From an uncultured Ruminococcus sp. (lineage in GTDB: Bacteria > Bacillota > Clostridia > Lachnospirales > Lachnospiraceae), in NCBI GenBank assembly GCA_900066355.1, contig FMEL01000017.1, positions 12,980-76,979 of the forward strand: DNA of 64,000 nt, in the 5' to 3' direction. The notes beneath the pieces are model-generated. The model did not search any database, was not told the DNA's origin, and saw only the letters and a program-made list of their open reading frames with translations. Within the stretch, counting starts at the first letter, position 1. Each line of letters begins with the position of its first letter. Shown here piece by piece: positions 25,946 through 33,509 of the stretch. The position numbers and the translations under genes are program-made.

Positions 25946-26677
25946 CTAATGAAATCCCGGAATTTCTGCACCTTTGCATTTCCCGATTACTTTTCCAAAA
26001 ATCTTAAAAGAGTCAGATTCCAAAACCTGGATAGGACGATATTTTTGATTTAAAGAAATCAGATAAACACCATCTGGCTCATCGTGTAATTCCTTGATGT
26101 AAGTATTGCCGTTGAGATAGAAGATTCCAATTTCACCATTAGCAAGAGAATCTTTTTTCTGAATCCATGCAACATCGTCTGTATGATAAAGTGGCTCCAT
26201 ACTGTCACCGGAAATCCGTACACCAAAGTCAGTCTGCTCAGGAGCAAGGTATCCTACATCATAGGTTTCTTTTACAGAATCCTCCAGGTAATTTCCAGTA
26301 CCAGCAGAAACTGGTTCCCAGGTAATTTCTACAGGATGATGGAATGGGATAATTTTTGCAGACAGTGGAGAAAACTTTTTAGAAGCTTTCAAAATATCAG
26401 CAAATTCAATCAATTTATTTCTGCCTTCTTCATTCAATCCACTCATAATGTTATATGGGTTTTCTCCAAAGAAGGATTCATATATATCTTCGATATCAAG
26501 TAACTGGCAAAGTGTCAGGAAAACATGTAAAGCTGGTTCTCGTGCATTGGTCTCCCATTTGGAGAGTGCTTTTGTAGTGACCTGAATACCTTCCTGAGAA
26601 AGCAGGTCTACAAGATATGATTGAGAGTATCCTTTCTTTTTTCTATTTTCTGCTAATATTTCCCCGAAATCACGCAT
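25946..26677 (-). CDS. LexA/CI-like repressor with S24 self-cleaving domain
   Basis: 243 residues: N-terminal XRE helix-turn-helix (~5-60), C-terminal S24 peptidase domain. Cleavage would occur at Ala125-Gly126 (VSAGTG), with Ser159 (ISGDSMEP) and Lys195 (TYIKEL) as catalytic pair, all present. Activated RecA triggers self-cleavage in this family, so it likely represses the divergently transcribed Y-family polymerase and perhaps transfer genes until DNA damage. It is the element's SOS-type switch; which genes it controls is inference from position and from repeats in the shared promoter region. Confidence 0.9.
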   Translation of the reverse strand: MRDFGEILAENRKKKGYSQSYLVDLLSQEGIQVTTKALSKWETNAREPALHVFLTLCQLLDIEDIYESFFGENPYNIMSGLNEEGRNKLIEFADILKASKKFSPLSAKIIPFHHPVEITWEPVSAGTGNYLEDSVKETYDVGYLAPEQTDFGVRISGDSMEPLYHTDDVAWIQKKDSLANGEIGIFYLNGNTYIKELHDEPDGVYLISLNQKYRPIQVLESDSFKIFGKVIGKCKGAEIPGFH

Positions 26678-26748
26678 TTGTTCGCCTCATTTCTATTTGA
26701 ATTTTCTATATGCATTATACCGTATGTTAGAAATAAAATCAACAACAA

Positions 26749-26763
26749 TCTCCAAAATGGAGA
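26749..26763. promoter_or_regulatory. Candidate operator of the S24 repressor
   Basis: Perfect inverted repeat TCTCCA-AAA-TGGAGA in the divergent promoter region. A related half site TCTCC recurs at 26791 inside the spacer of the polymerase promoter, so one protein bound at both could silence both directions. Confidence 0.5.
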
Positions 26764-26783
26764 AAATACAACCAAGATGTTAC

Positions 26784-26813
26784 TTGACTATCTCCGGAAT
26801 GTCGATATATACT
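26784..26813 (+). promoter_or_regulatory. Promoter of the Y-family polymerase gene
   Basis: TTGACT at 26784-26789 and TATACT at 26808-26813, spacing 18, about 58 bases before the chosen TTG start. The spacer carries TCTCCGGA, a likely repressor half site. Confidence 0.6.
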
Positions 26814-26871
26814 AAACATACAAAAATTGATAAGACATCATGTTGAAGGAAACAGCTGGGAGGTAAAAAGT

Positions 26872-28119
26872 TTGAGTGAGCGTGTGATCCTGCATAGTGA
26901 TATGAACTGTTTTTATGCCAGTGTAGAAATGCTGCATCATCCGGAATTTGCCGGAATGCCGCTGGCAGTCGGTGGCGATCCGGAAGCCAGACATGGGATT
27001 GTGCTGACAGCAAATTATATTGCAAAGCAAAAAGGTGTAAAGACCGGAATGGCATTATGGCAGGCAAAACAGATTTGTCCGAAAATCATATTTGTACCAC
27101 CACGGATGGATTTGTATTTGAGATTTTCAAAGATGGCAAGAGAAATCTATTCGGAGTATACGGACAAGATCGAGCCATATGGAATTGATGAAGCCTGGCT
27201 GGATGTATCGGACAGCAGAAATCTGAAAGGAAGCGGAATGACGATTGCAAGAGAAATCAGCCATCGGATTAAATACGAATTGGGTGTAACGGTAAGTATT
27301 GGAATTTCCTGGAATAAGATTTATGCGAAACTTGGTTCAGATTATAAAAAGCCGGATGCAATCACAGAGTTTAATCGAGAAAATTATAAAGACAGGATAT
27401 GGCAGCTTCCAGCGTCAGATTTGCTTTATGTCGGAAGACAGACAAATAAGAAATTGCAAAAACTTGGAATCCGGACAATCGGGCAACTTGCGGAATCAGA
27501 CGAAAAGTTGTTAGAGAGTCATTTTGGAAAAATAGGAAATGTATTATGGGCTTTCGCAAATGGCTGGGATGAAGATCCGGTTTGCAAGGAAGGATATGAA
27601 GCACCAGTAAAGTCGATAGGTAATAGCACTACAACACCGAGAGATCTGGAAAATGATCTGGATGTATGGATCATTCAAATAGCATTGGCAGAAAGTGTAG
27701 CTGCACGATTGCGGAAACATGGATTTAAATGCAAAACAGTAGAAATTACAGTTCGAGATAATGGATTGTATAGTTTTTCCAGACAGATACATTTACGACA
27801 GCCAACGAATATTACAAACGAGATTGTAACTGCAGCATTTCAGCTATTTAAAGATAATTACAAATGGGAATATCCCATTAGAAGCCTGGGAATCCGAGCT
27901 GCGGATCTTGTGTTAGATGATATTCCCGTGCAGTTGGATTTATTTGGAAATCAGGAGAAAAAGGAAAAGTTAGAGAAGCTGGATCGTACTGTAGATGAGA
28001 TCAGACGACGGTTTGGTTATTTCAGTATACAGCGAGCGGCAATGTATCAGGATAAAGTCTTATCCCACTTAGACGCTGGTACGCACACGATCCATCCACA
28101 CAGTTATTTTCATGGGTAA
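26872..28119 (+). CDS. dinB: Y-family DNA polymerase (DinB/UmuC type)
   Basis: 415-residue translesion polymerase. Catalytic signatures are visible: LHSDMNCFYASVE at the start (metal-binding Asp10), TANYIAKQKGVKTGM, YGIDEAWLDVS with the Asp-Glu pair, SIGISWNKIYAKLGSDYKKPD, then helix-hairpin-helix and little-finger regions. The start is the TTG at 26872, preceded by GGGAGGT; no family residues precede it. Divergent from an S24 repressor and followed by a LexA-like small protein, forming a damage-inducible mutagenesis module common on mobile elements. It may serve element spread under stress rather than host repair. Confidence 0.92.
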   Translation: MSERVILHSDMNCFYASVEMLHHPEFAGMPLAVGGDPEARHGIVLTANYIAKQKGVKTGMALWQAKQICPKIIFVPPRMDLYLRFSKMAREIYSEYTDKIEPYGIDEAWLDVSDSRNLKGSGMTIAREISHRIKYELGVTVSIGISWNKIYAKLGSDYKKPDAITEFNRENYKDRIWQLPASDLLYVGRQTNKKLQKLGIRTIGQLAESDEKLLESHFGKIGNVLWAFANGWDEDPVCKEGYEAPVKSIGNSTTTPRDLENDLDVWIIQIALAESVAARLRKHGFKCKTVEITVRDNGLYSFSRQIHLRQPTNITNEIVTAAFQLFKDNYKWEYPIRSLGIRAADLVLDDIPVQLDLFGNQEKKEKLEKLDRTVDEIRRRFGYFSIQRAAMYQDKVLSHLDAGTHTIHPHSYFHG

Positions 28120-28133
28120 TTGGAGGGATAGAT

Positions 28134-28346
28134 TTGAAAAAAGCATTAACCAGAAAACAGAAAGAAAGTTATCAATGTATTTTGGATTATACGAAGGAGC
28201 ATGGATATCCGCCGACAGTACGGGAATTTGGAAAATTGATCGGGGTGAAATCAACATCATCAGCATTTTCCAGAATCAAGCAGTTGGAGTTAAATGGATA
28301 TATCCGCAGAATCCCGGCATCGCCAAGAGCAATTGAGATTTTATAG
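28134..28346 (+). CDS. LexA N-terminal-domain-like protein
   Basis: 70 residues consisting only of a LexA-type winged helix: LTRKQKESYQCILDYTKEHGYPPTVREFG followed by KLIGVKSTSSAFSRIKQLELNGYIRR. There is no peptidase domain, so it cannot self-cleave. The start is a TTG at 28134 after TTGGAGGGA. Co-transcribed with the polymerase (15 bases apart). It may compete with or tune LexA-type repression; that is inference. Confidence 0.82.
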   Translation: MKKALTRKQKESYQCILDYTKEHGYPPTVREFGKLIGVKSTSSAFSRIKQLELNGYIRRIPASPRAIEIL

Positions 28347-28358
28347 TGAGGTGTCGGC

Positions 28359-28598
28359 ATGAACAAAGTATATGTAGATGTAGTAGCAGAGTTTCGTAAA
28401 GACGGACAGCTGGTTCCCATATTTTTTACATGGGAGGATGGAAGAAAGTATAGCATTGACAGAATTTTGAAAATCGAGCGATGCGCCAGCAGAAAGGCAG
28501 GCGGTGTAGGAATGATGTACACCTGTATGATACAGGGGCAGGAAAGCCACTTGTTTTACGAAGTGGATAAATGGTTTATGGAGAGAAAAACAGCATAA
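28359..28598 (+). CDS. Conserved small protein of unknown function
   Basis: 79 residues, starting after GTGAGGTGTCGGC. I do not recognise a named domain with certainty; the layout (VYVDVVAEFRKDGQLVPIFFTWEDGRKYSIDRIL, ending LFYEVDKWFME) suggests a small beta-rich fold, and proteins like this commonly follow Y-family polymerase genes in Lachnospiraceae mobile elements. Position 12 bases after the LexA-like gene implies the same operon. Confidence 0.75.
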   Translation: MNKVYVDVVAEFRKDGQLVPIFFTWEDGRKYSIDRILKIERCASRKAGGVGMMYTCMIQGQESHLFYEVDKWFMERKTA

Positions 28599-28839
28599 GG
28601 AGAGATTGGTATAGACGATATTATTTGGATTATTAACCGGCAGGGATAGTCACTTTCCCTTTATATTCCTGCAGGTTTTACATAAGAAGAGGGATTCCGG
28701 TCAGCAAAGGCAGCTCCCACAATGCCTTTTGGATATCCGCTTCTGCAAGTTATAGTAAGTAATTGCTTCCCATCAAAATCATGGGGAAAGCGAACTGGTC
28801 TGAAAGACCGCCAGTTAGTGTGATGATGATAAGGAGATT
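28599..28839 (+). other. Hairpin-rich leader, no gene seen
   Basis: Three stem-loops: AAAGGCA/TGCCTTT (28706-28729), GCTTCCCAT/ATGGGGAAAGC with bulges (28765-28791) and AACTGG/CCAGTT with inner GGTC/GACC (28793-28816). The ribosome site AAGGAG of the next gene follows within 15 bases of the last stem. This may be a structured leader controlling that gene. I do not recognise a known RNA family. Confidence 0.35.
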
Positions 28840-29421
28840 TTGAAACTGATGACAGACAGAGATTATGCAATTAAATCAATGAAAGAAATTACCTTCCAGA
28901 TGGCAAGTCATGCACAGGATTATCTGGAAGTTACAATCGAAAGACATTATACTGATATTAAAGAATTGATGACAAGCTATCAGAAATTGATTTTGGAAAA
29001 TCAGATTGTGTTAGAAGAACTGGATATGGAATGCCAGGAGAAAATCAATGAAGACATGGCATATGCATTGAGTTATCTGAGCATTTATAACAACCAGCTG
29101 AATGTGCCAAAGATGCACCGGGAGATGAATAATCTGATGATTATTTATGGATTGTCGGACATGATCTATCGGGGAATGACTTTAGTGAAGTTCTATGCAC
29201 CGAATGGTGTGATGCTCAGTGAAATCCTTCATTCCTGTTTTTGCAGTCATTATAATAAGACAGATGTGGAAGTGCAGCAGGAGTTAGGAATAGGCAGGAC
29301 TTCTTTTTATAAAATGAAGAAGCAGGCACTTGGGTATTTAGGATTTTATTTTTATGAGATCGTGGTACCGCAGGCAAAGGATAAAAGATTTAAACCGTCA
29401 CTGGGCGTTGAGGAAGAGTAG
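28840..29421 (+). CDS. Element protein with C-terminal helix-turn-helix, unknown role
   Basis: 193 residues, helical. The C-terminal part contains VEVQQELGIGRTSFYKMKKQAL, a helix-turn-helix reminiscent of ArpU or sigma-like phage regulators; the N-terminal 120 residues show no recognised domain. The TTG at 28840 sits very close to AAGGAG; the ATG at 28849 is an alternative with spacing of 12. Followed immediately by another small gene. Likely a regulator of element genes. Confidence 0.72.
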   Translation: MKLMTDRDYAIKSMKEITFQMASHAQDYLEVTIERHYTDIKELMTSYQKLILENQIVLEELDMECQEKINEDMAYALSYLSIYNNQLNVPKMHREMNNLMIIYGLSDMIYRGMTLVKFYAPNGVMLSEILHSCFCSHYNKTDVEVQQELGIGRTSFYKMKKQALGYLGFYFYEIVVPQAKDKRFKPSLGVEEE

Positions 29422-29802
29422 GTGAGTAATATGAGATACGAAGATTCGATGAAAGGTGTAGCTGATCAGATAATCAAAGAACAGCAGCGAGCCAGTAAAA
29501 TTAAAAACAATCCAGAAGAGTTCCATTGGCATGACGAATATGCAACGTTGAATTTCTTTCGGTTTATCTGCAAAAATATCGGTAACTTGGGAAATGGAGA
29601 AATTGAAAAAATGGTCACACGCTTAAAGAGCATAGATCAGAAAGCAGTGGAAAACCATGTGAATGGTGCTATTTGGGCATTTGATTATGATAAGATGTTC
29701 TGTGTATTGATGGAAAATGAAATTTGCCGAAAGGTGTGTGAAAAGAATAAATATAATAGTTGGACGAAGCTGATTGGACAGTATTGTATTTCAATGGCTT
29801 AA
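29422..29802 (+). CDS. Conserved hypothetical protein of the element
   Basis: 126 residues, start GTG at 29422 or, more likely, ATG at 29431. The protein has FHWHDEYATLNFFRFICKNI and a hydrophilic helical tail. No recognised domain. It directly follows the preceding gene (no gap) and is closed by a strong terminator, so the two form a unit. Confidence 0.65.
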   Translation: MSNMRYEDSMKGVADQIIKEQQRASKIKNNPEEFHWHDEYATLNFFRFICKNIGNLGNGEIEKMVTRLKSIDQKAVENHVNGAIWAFDYDKMFCVLMENEICRKVCEKNKYNSWTKLIGQYCISMA

Positions 29803-29810
29803 AGATAAAG

Positions 29811-29847
29811 AAAGTTGCTGGAGAGAAAAAATATTCTCCAGCAACTT
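29811..29847 (+). terminator. Strong stem-loop terminator
   Basis: AAAGTTGCTGGAGA pairs perfectly with TCTCCAGCAACTTT around a ten-base A/T loop, followed by GTCTTTG. The A-rich upstream and T-containing downstream sides allow use in both directions. Confidence 0.75.
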
Positions 29848-29878
29848 TGTCTTTGATGAATAAAGATCAATTTTTTAT

Positions 29879-30085
29879 TTAACTATTCTCACTATTATTT
29901 GATTCAGTGATTTTTTTCTTCTTTGGAGAAACCAGTTTGTGACCGGAATAAATGGACATGCCCATACAAAGCAATGAAGAATAGGCAAAGTATTTATGTG
30001 CAGTCATAGATTTTTTGATTCCAGAATAAATGCATCCCAACATACAGAAAAGTGCGCCTAAGGACCAGTATTTATGTGATTTCAT
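29879..30085 (-). CDS. Small two-helix membrane protein
   Basis: 68 residues. The start is the ATG at 30085 because AAAGGAGG lies nine bases before it on this strand; the longer frame has no site. Two hydrophobic stretches (WSLGALFCMLGCIYSG and YFAYSSLLCMGMSIYSG) with repeated CMG-IYSG endings suggest an internal duplication and a hairpin membrane protein with a charged KKKK tail. Function unknown. Confidence 0.7.
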   Translation of the reverse strand: MKSHKYWSLGALFCMLGCIYSGIKKSMTAHKYFAYSSLLCMGMSIYSGHKLVSPKKKKITESNNSENS

Positions 30086-30162
30086 GATTTGATACCTCCT
30101 TTGATTTAACTGATTCAATCATAACGCTTTTTTACGAAAATGCAAAGAAAAACTTTGAATAT

Positions 30163-30182
30163 AGTTCTGTAGAATTAGAACT
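30163..30182. promoter_or_regulatory. XRE operator candidate 1
   Basis: Inverted repeat AGTTCT-N8-AGAACT upstream of the XRE gene at 30265. One of three sites sharing GTTCT/AGAAC half sites. Confidence 0.45.
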
Positions 30183-30230
30183 TGGTTTTGCGATTCTGTA
30201 TATTTAAGATATTCACAAGTATACTAAATT

Positions 30231-30250
30231 CAGAACGATTATTCGTTCTG
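30231..30250. promoter_or_regulatory. XRE operator candidate 2
   Basis: Perfect inverted repeat CAGAACG-ATTATT-CGTTCTG directly ahead of the GGAGGAGG ribosome site of the XRE gene; suggests autoregulation. Confidence 0.5.
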
Positions 30251-30264
30251 GAGGAGGTGTTACG

Positions 30265-30582
30265 ATGGATTTGAAAGCAGTAGGACAGCGAATCAAATCA
30301 GCACGAGAAGCAAAAAATCTCACGCAAGAGGAACTGGCTGCATTAGTAAATTTAAGTCCGACGCATGTGAGTGTAATAGAGAGAGGCTTGAAAGTTACAA
30401 AATTGGATACCTTTGTTGCAATTGCAAATGCATTAGATGTTTCTGCAGATACTCTTTTGATTGATGTTGTGGCACATTCAGTTACAGGTGTTACCAATGA
30501 GCTGGCAGAGAAAATAGAAAAACTTCCGATCAAAGAGCAGAAAAAAATTATCAAAGTAATCCATACATTATTGGAAGAATAA
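30265..30582 (+). CDS. XRE-family transcriptional regulator
   Basis: 105 residues: N-terminal Cro/CI helix-turn-helix (RIKSAREAKNLTQEELAALVNLSPTHVSVIERG), then a short helical tail (LPIKEQKKIIKVIHTLLEE) that may dimerise. Preceded by GGAGGAGG and followed by a clean terminator, so monocistronic. Inverted repeats before it and before the gene at 30735 share half sites, implying it controls both. Confidence 0.88.
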   Translation: MDLKAVGQRIKSAREAKNLTQEELAALVNLSPTHVSVIERGLKVTKLDTFVAIANALDVSADTLLIDVVAHSVTGVTNELAEKIEKLPIKEQKKIIKVIHTLLEE

Positions 30583-30596
30583 TATGACAAAACTAG

Positions 30597-30623
30597 GAAG
30601 AGCAAGTAGCTCTTCTTTTTTTT
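30597..30623 (+). terminator. Rho-independent terminator
   Basis: GAAGAGC-AAGTA-GCTCTTC followed by eight T residues, 15 bases after the XRE stop codon. Confidence 0.85.
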
Positions 30624-30686
30624 GCCCCTTTATCCAGCTTTAAGTTGTAAAGTGTCTTTTCATGACAATAGAAATATGCTAAATTA

Positions 30687-30698
30687 GTTCTATAGAAC
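30687..30698. promoter_or_regulatory. XRE operator candidate 3
   Basis: Perfect 12-bp palindrome GTTCTATAGAAC, directly followed by AAGATATAAT, a -10-like sequence for the gene at 30735. Confidence 0.5.
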
Positions 30699-30734
30699 AA
30701 GATATAATTCTACCTGTATATTGGAGGAAAATGA

Positions 30735-30947
30735 ATGAGAGAGAAAACTATTTATGAGAAGATTGCAGAAAAGTACAACACAACACCAGAAGAGGTACGC
30801 AGAGAAATGCAGATAGCCATAGATGCAGGATTTGATAATCCCGATCCGGCTGTGCAGGAAGAATGGAAGAAAATGACACTTAAAGGAGACAGACCTACAC
30901 CGGAAGAAGTAGTCAATTACGCAGTAAAACAATTTAAAGGAAATTAA
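30735..30947 (+). CDS. Small protein resembling the Spo0A C-terminal start
   Basis: 70 residues after TTGGAGGAAAATGA. The segment YEKIAEKYNTTPEEVRREMQIAID resembles the first helices of the Spo0A DNA-binding domain, but the protein is too short for a full effector domain. Related short proteins are common in clostridial mobile DNA. Role unknown; expression is probably controlled by the XRE protein through the palindrome upstream. Confidence 0.68.
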   Translation: MREKTIYEKIAEKYNTTPEEVRREMQIAIDAGFDNPDPAVQEEWKKMTLKGDRPTPEEVVNYAVKQFKGN

Positions 30948-30954
30948 TGAAAAT

Positions 30955-31386
30955 ATGAAGAAAAAGATAATTGCAGTGATAACAGGAGCAGTGATCTTGA
31001 TAATTGCTGCAGGAAGTATTTATGGGAAATCTGAATCTGGTCATAAGGAAGGCGAACCGGATGTAGTTGGAACATTTTCCGTAAATCGAGATGAAAATAT
31101 TACAGTGGTGGCTAACCGGGGACATATCGGGGATAAAGAAGCTTTTGCAAGAGAACTTTTGCAGATGTACAAGGATGATTCATTTTATTCGACAAAATTC
31201 TCCACAGACAGGGGATATGCGACGAGCCTTGATATGAACATCTATTTATGGAAAGAGGATATTGAAGATGGGGAATCGGTAATGACAGCCGAATATAGAC
31301 CTGTAGAATACGGAAAGGACTATGATGTAGTCAATAATCCTGATAAATTTCAACTATATATAGATGGAAAAGAAGCAGAAGAATAA
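30955..31386 (+). CDS. Membrane-anchored or secreted protein of unknown function
   Basis: 143 residues with a lysine-rich start and one hydrophobic helix (IIAVITGAVILIIAAGSIYG) acting as signal or anchor; the rest is polar and exported. No lipobox cysteine and no recognised domain. It begins seven bases after the preceding gene and likely shares its transcript. AT-rich like its neighbours. Confidence 0.68.
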   Translation: MKKKIIAVITGAVILIIAAGSIYGKSESGHKEGEPDVVGTFSVNRDENITVVANRGHIGDKEAFARELLQMYKDDSFYSTKFSTDRGYATSLDMNIYLWKEDIEDGESVMTAEYRPVEYGKDYDVVNNPDKFQLYIDGKEAEE

Positions 31387-31411
31387 CACGGTGAACTTTT
31401 TATACTGAAAT

Positions 31412-31521
31412 ATGTACGATTCCAATAATGATATGAACTTATGGGAATATATTGCGGATACTTTGTGAACTTTATCCTGATACAATGATTATGCTGATGA
31501 AAGAAGGCATAGATAACTGAA
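31412..31521 (+). pseudogene. Frameshifted small ORF
   Basis: One frame reads MYDSNNDMNLWEYIADT and stops; the frame shifted by one base continues CELYPDTMIMLMKEGIDN and then stops. The two halves read as one short acidic protein broken by a single-base change. No convincing ribosome site. Together with the terminator at 31541 this is all I see in the 326-base stretch before the next gene. Confidence 0.35.
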
Positions 31522-31540
31522 TACAAGAAAGAGACGAAAG

Positions 31541-31578
31541 CCTCAGTAGTTAAGAAAAAACTACTGGGGCTTTTTTTC
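31541..31578 (+). terminator. Rho-independent terminator
   Basis: GCCTCAGTAGTT-AAGAAAA-AACTACTGGGGC followed by seven T residues, closing the 30735-31521 unit. Confidence 0.85.
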
Positions 31579-31712
31579 GTGCCTGAATTTCTCAGCCAAT
31601 AACTGCGGGCGTATCCCGGCAGGATAAAGGCGGAGCAGGCATGATCCTAAACAGAGGTCCGCCTTCTGGATTTGAAACGAGCAACAAGATTTCAAATTCA
31701 GGAGGAACGGAT

Positions 31713-32186
31713 ATGTATATTGAACACCCATATTTTTACGAAGGAAAGTATTACGCAAATATTGATGGAGAAATGATCGAGATTACAAAAGAAGTTGCGT
31801 ATGCGATGAATAATTTTTACAGAAGCAGCAAGGCAAAAAAAGTTGAGATTAAGAATGAACTGGGTGAGGTTGTGGATAAGATGCTGAGAGAAGTACCTTA
31901 CAGCGGTCAGTCTATTGATGGAGAAGGCTTCATGATTGAGGATTTTCCAGATCTGAACTGTGATGTGGAGCACTGTGTACTGACAAAAATGGAACAGCAG
32001 GATATTCACACAGTGATCTATCAACTGAACTCAGAGGAACGCATGATTATTTATGGCATTTTCTTTGAAAACAAGACACAGACACAGATGGCGGAAATTA
32101 TGGGGATTTCCAGACAGATGCTGTCATACAAGCTGAAATCCACTCTTAATAAGATGCGTGAAATGTATATGAATAAATTTTTTTAA
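31713..32186 (+). CDS. Sigma-70 region 4-like transcription factor
   Basis: 157 residues; start at ATG 31713 after AGGAGGAACGG, since the longer frame lacks a site. The C-terminal part LNSEERMIIYGIFFENKTQTQMAEIMGISRQMLSYKLKSTLNKM is a region 4-type helix-turn-helix that would contact a -35-like sequence. The N-terminal half (ending with FPDLNCDVEHC) is not recognisable as region 2. Such proteins often act as late-gene activators on mobile elements. Its targets here are not known. Confidence 0.78.
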   Translation: MYIEHPYFYEGKYYANIDGEMIEITKEVAYAMNNFYRSSKAKKVEIKNELGEVVDKMLREVPYSGQSIDGEGFMIEDFPDLNCDVEHCVLTKMEQQDIHTVIYQLNSEERMIIYGIFFENKTQTQMAEIMGISRQMLSYKLKSTLNKMREMYMNKFF

Positions 32187-32760
32187 AAAATTTTTCAAAA
32201 TCTTTTGCATCTGCCAAAGTCATTTGACTTTAGTAATTAGAGGAAGTTAAAGGACTTCCTAAAATGAACCATGATAACTGAATATCCAATAATAACTGAC
32301 GTGACATTTCATACAGTGAGCACGAGGAAGATGCCGCTATAGGATTATAAGACGTAAAAACCTTTTTAGAGCTAATAATGCTGCGAAAAAGCACTGACCA
32401 AAGCCAGTCGGCAGACTGGTGATGCGATGACATGTGTGAGATGCGATACACTTGCAGACCCTGAGAAGTCTGTAACTGGTAAACCTATGAACTGCTGGAG
32501 CCTGGAAACGAGAGTTTTTTGGTTGTGGTCCGGAGTGTAGCATCCGGACAGGTTATTATTCCCTTCCTGCAGATGTAGGAGTAACGATTCGGGGTATCGA
32601 GGATAAATAGAATCGAGCGAGCACTGTTTAATAATCAAATTGGCTATAGAGGTTATGCGGCAGAGCTTTCCGTCTTGGAAAGGAACTCTGCCGTATTCCT
32701 GTGGAGCCAATATAGCGCTATGAATGCTTTACAAATAAAAAAAGATTGGAGAGATGACAA
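32187..32760 (+). ncRNA. Candidate large structured RNA, family unknown
   Basis: 574 bases with no supported gene but dense pairing: AAAGTCA-TT-TGACTTT (about 32215), CCAGTC-GGCA-GACTGG (32404-32419), GTCCGGA/TCCGGAC (32528-32549), and CGGCAGAG-CTTTCC-GTCTT-GGAAAG-GAA-CTCTGCCG (32658-32693) enclosed by TTGGCT/AGCCAA (32640-32710). Stretches between stems are G/A-rich, as in multi-branched RNAs. It lies between a sigma-like gene and a MazF-type toxin gene. I cannot assign it to a named family; a decayed gene is the main alternative. Confidence 0.4.
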
Positions 32761-33141
32761 GTGACGATTCGAAGAGGAGATATCTTATGGGCGGATCTCG
32801 GTATGTTCCCGACAACTTCGGTTCAGGGTGGAGTAAGACCGGTGATCGTAGTAAGTAACAACAAAGCTAATACATACAGTTCAGTCATTACAGTAGTTCC
32901 GCTGACGTCAAGAATATATAAGAAGCGGTATTTACCAACACATGTATTTATCAGTAAATACGATATGATAGGGATCCGAAAAGGAAGCCTGGCATTGGCT
33001 GAACAGGTTATGAGCATTTCTACAAAATGTATTATTGAGAAATGCGGAAGAGTAAATAAGTGGAGCCTGGATCGGGTACTGAAAGCAGTACGGATTCAGA
33101 TGGGAATGGAAGGAGAAGGGCATGACTGCGGAAGAATATAG
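32761..33141 (+). CDS. MazF/PemK-type endoribonuclease toxin
   Basis: 126 residues starting at a GTG after GGAGAGATGACAA. The family pattern is clear: IRRGDILWADLG, SVQGGVRPVIVVSNN, SSVITVVPLTSR and KGSLALAEQVMSIS. MazF enzymes cut mRNA at short sequences when not neutralised by an antitoxin. No classical MazE-type gene precedes it; the only coupled partner is the small gene that overlaps its 3' end by 20 bases. It would stabilise the element by killing cells that lose it. Confidence 0.88.
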   Translation: MTIRRGDILWADLGMFPTTSVQGGVRPVIVVSNNKANTYSSVITVVPLTSRIYKKRYLPTHVFISKYDMIGIRKGSLALAEQVMSISTKCIIEKCGRVNKWSLDRVLKAVRIQMGMEGEGHDCGRI

Positions 33142-33370
33142 AAACTATCTGGAAACGGATTTTGATGATGTGGATCTGAAGGAATTGAAGGATATCCGAA
33201 AAATAAGGATTGACCGGAATCAGACGAAGGAAAAAAGAATAGCTCAATATCTCAGACAGGTGGGAAATCCCTATCTTGTCTGTATAGGAAATGTAAAAGT
33301 GAAAATAAGGTTTGCAAACAATGGAGTATCTTTTGAAGATGCATTTGAGGAACTTTTGCTTTCTGTATAA
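33122..33370 (+). CDS. DUF6870-like small protein, possible toxin partner
   Basis: 82 residues, acidic N-terminus (EEYRNYLETDFDDVDLKELKDI) and a C-terminal strand-rich part (PYLVCIGNVKVKIRFANNG). It resembles the DUF6870 family from clostridial mobile elements. It overlaps the toxin gene by 20 bases, so translation is coupled. Genes placed like this may encode antitoxins, but family members also occur without a toxin, so a neutralising role is only a hypothesis. Confidence 0.7.
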   Translation: MTAEEYRNYLETDFDDVDLKELKDIRKIRIDRNQTKEKRIAQYLRQVGNPYLVCIGNVKVKIRFANNGVSFEDAFEELLLSV

Positions 33371-33509
33371 AAAGTGATGGTAAAATCTGAAGAGTTATGT
33401 TAATATGGAAACGAGGAATTCAGGACTCCTCATTCATATCAGGACAAAATCGACTCACCCTCTGGGTTTTACCAATGTTGATGGAAAGGTAAAACTAAGG
33501 AGGATGAAG

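Noticed and set aside
32372..32710. Minus-strand frames in the spacer before the toxin gene
   Set aside because: No ribosome site, no recognisable motifs, and they run through the strong inverted repeats, which better explain the sequence.
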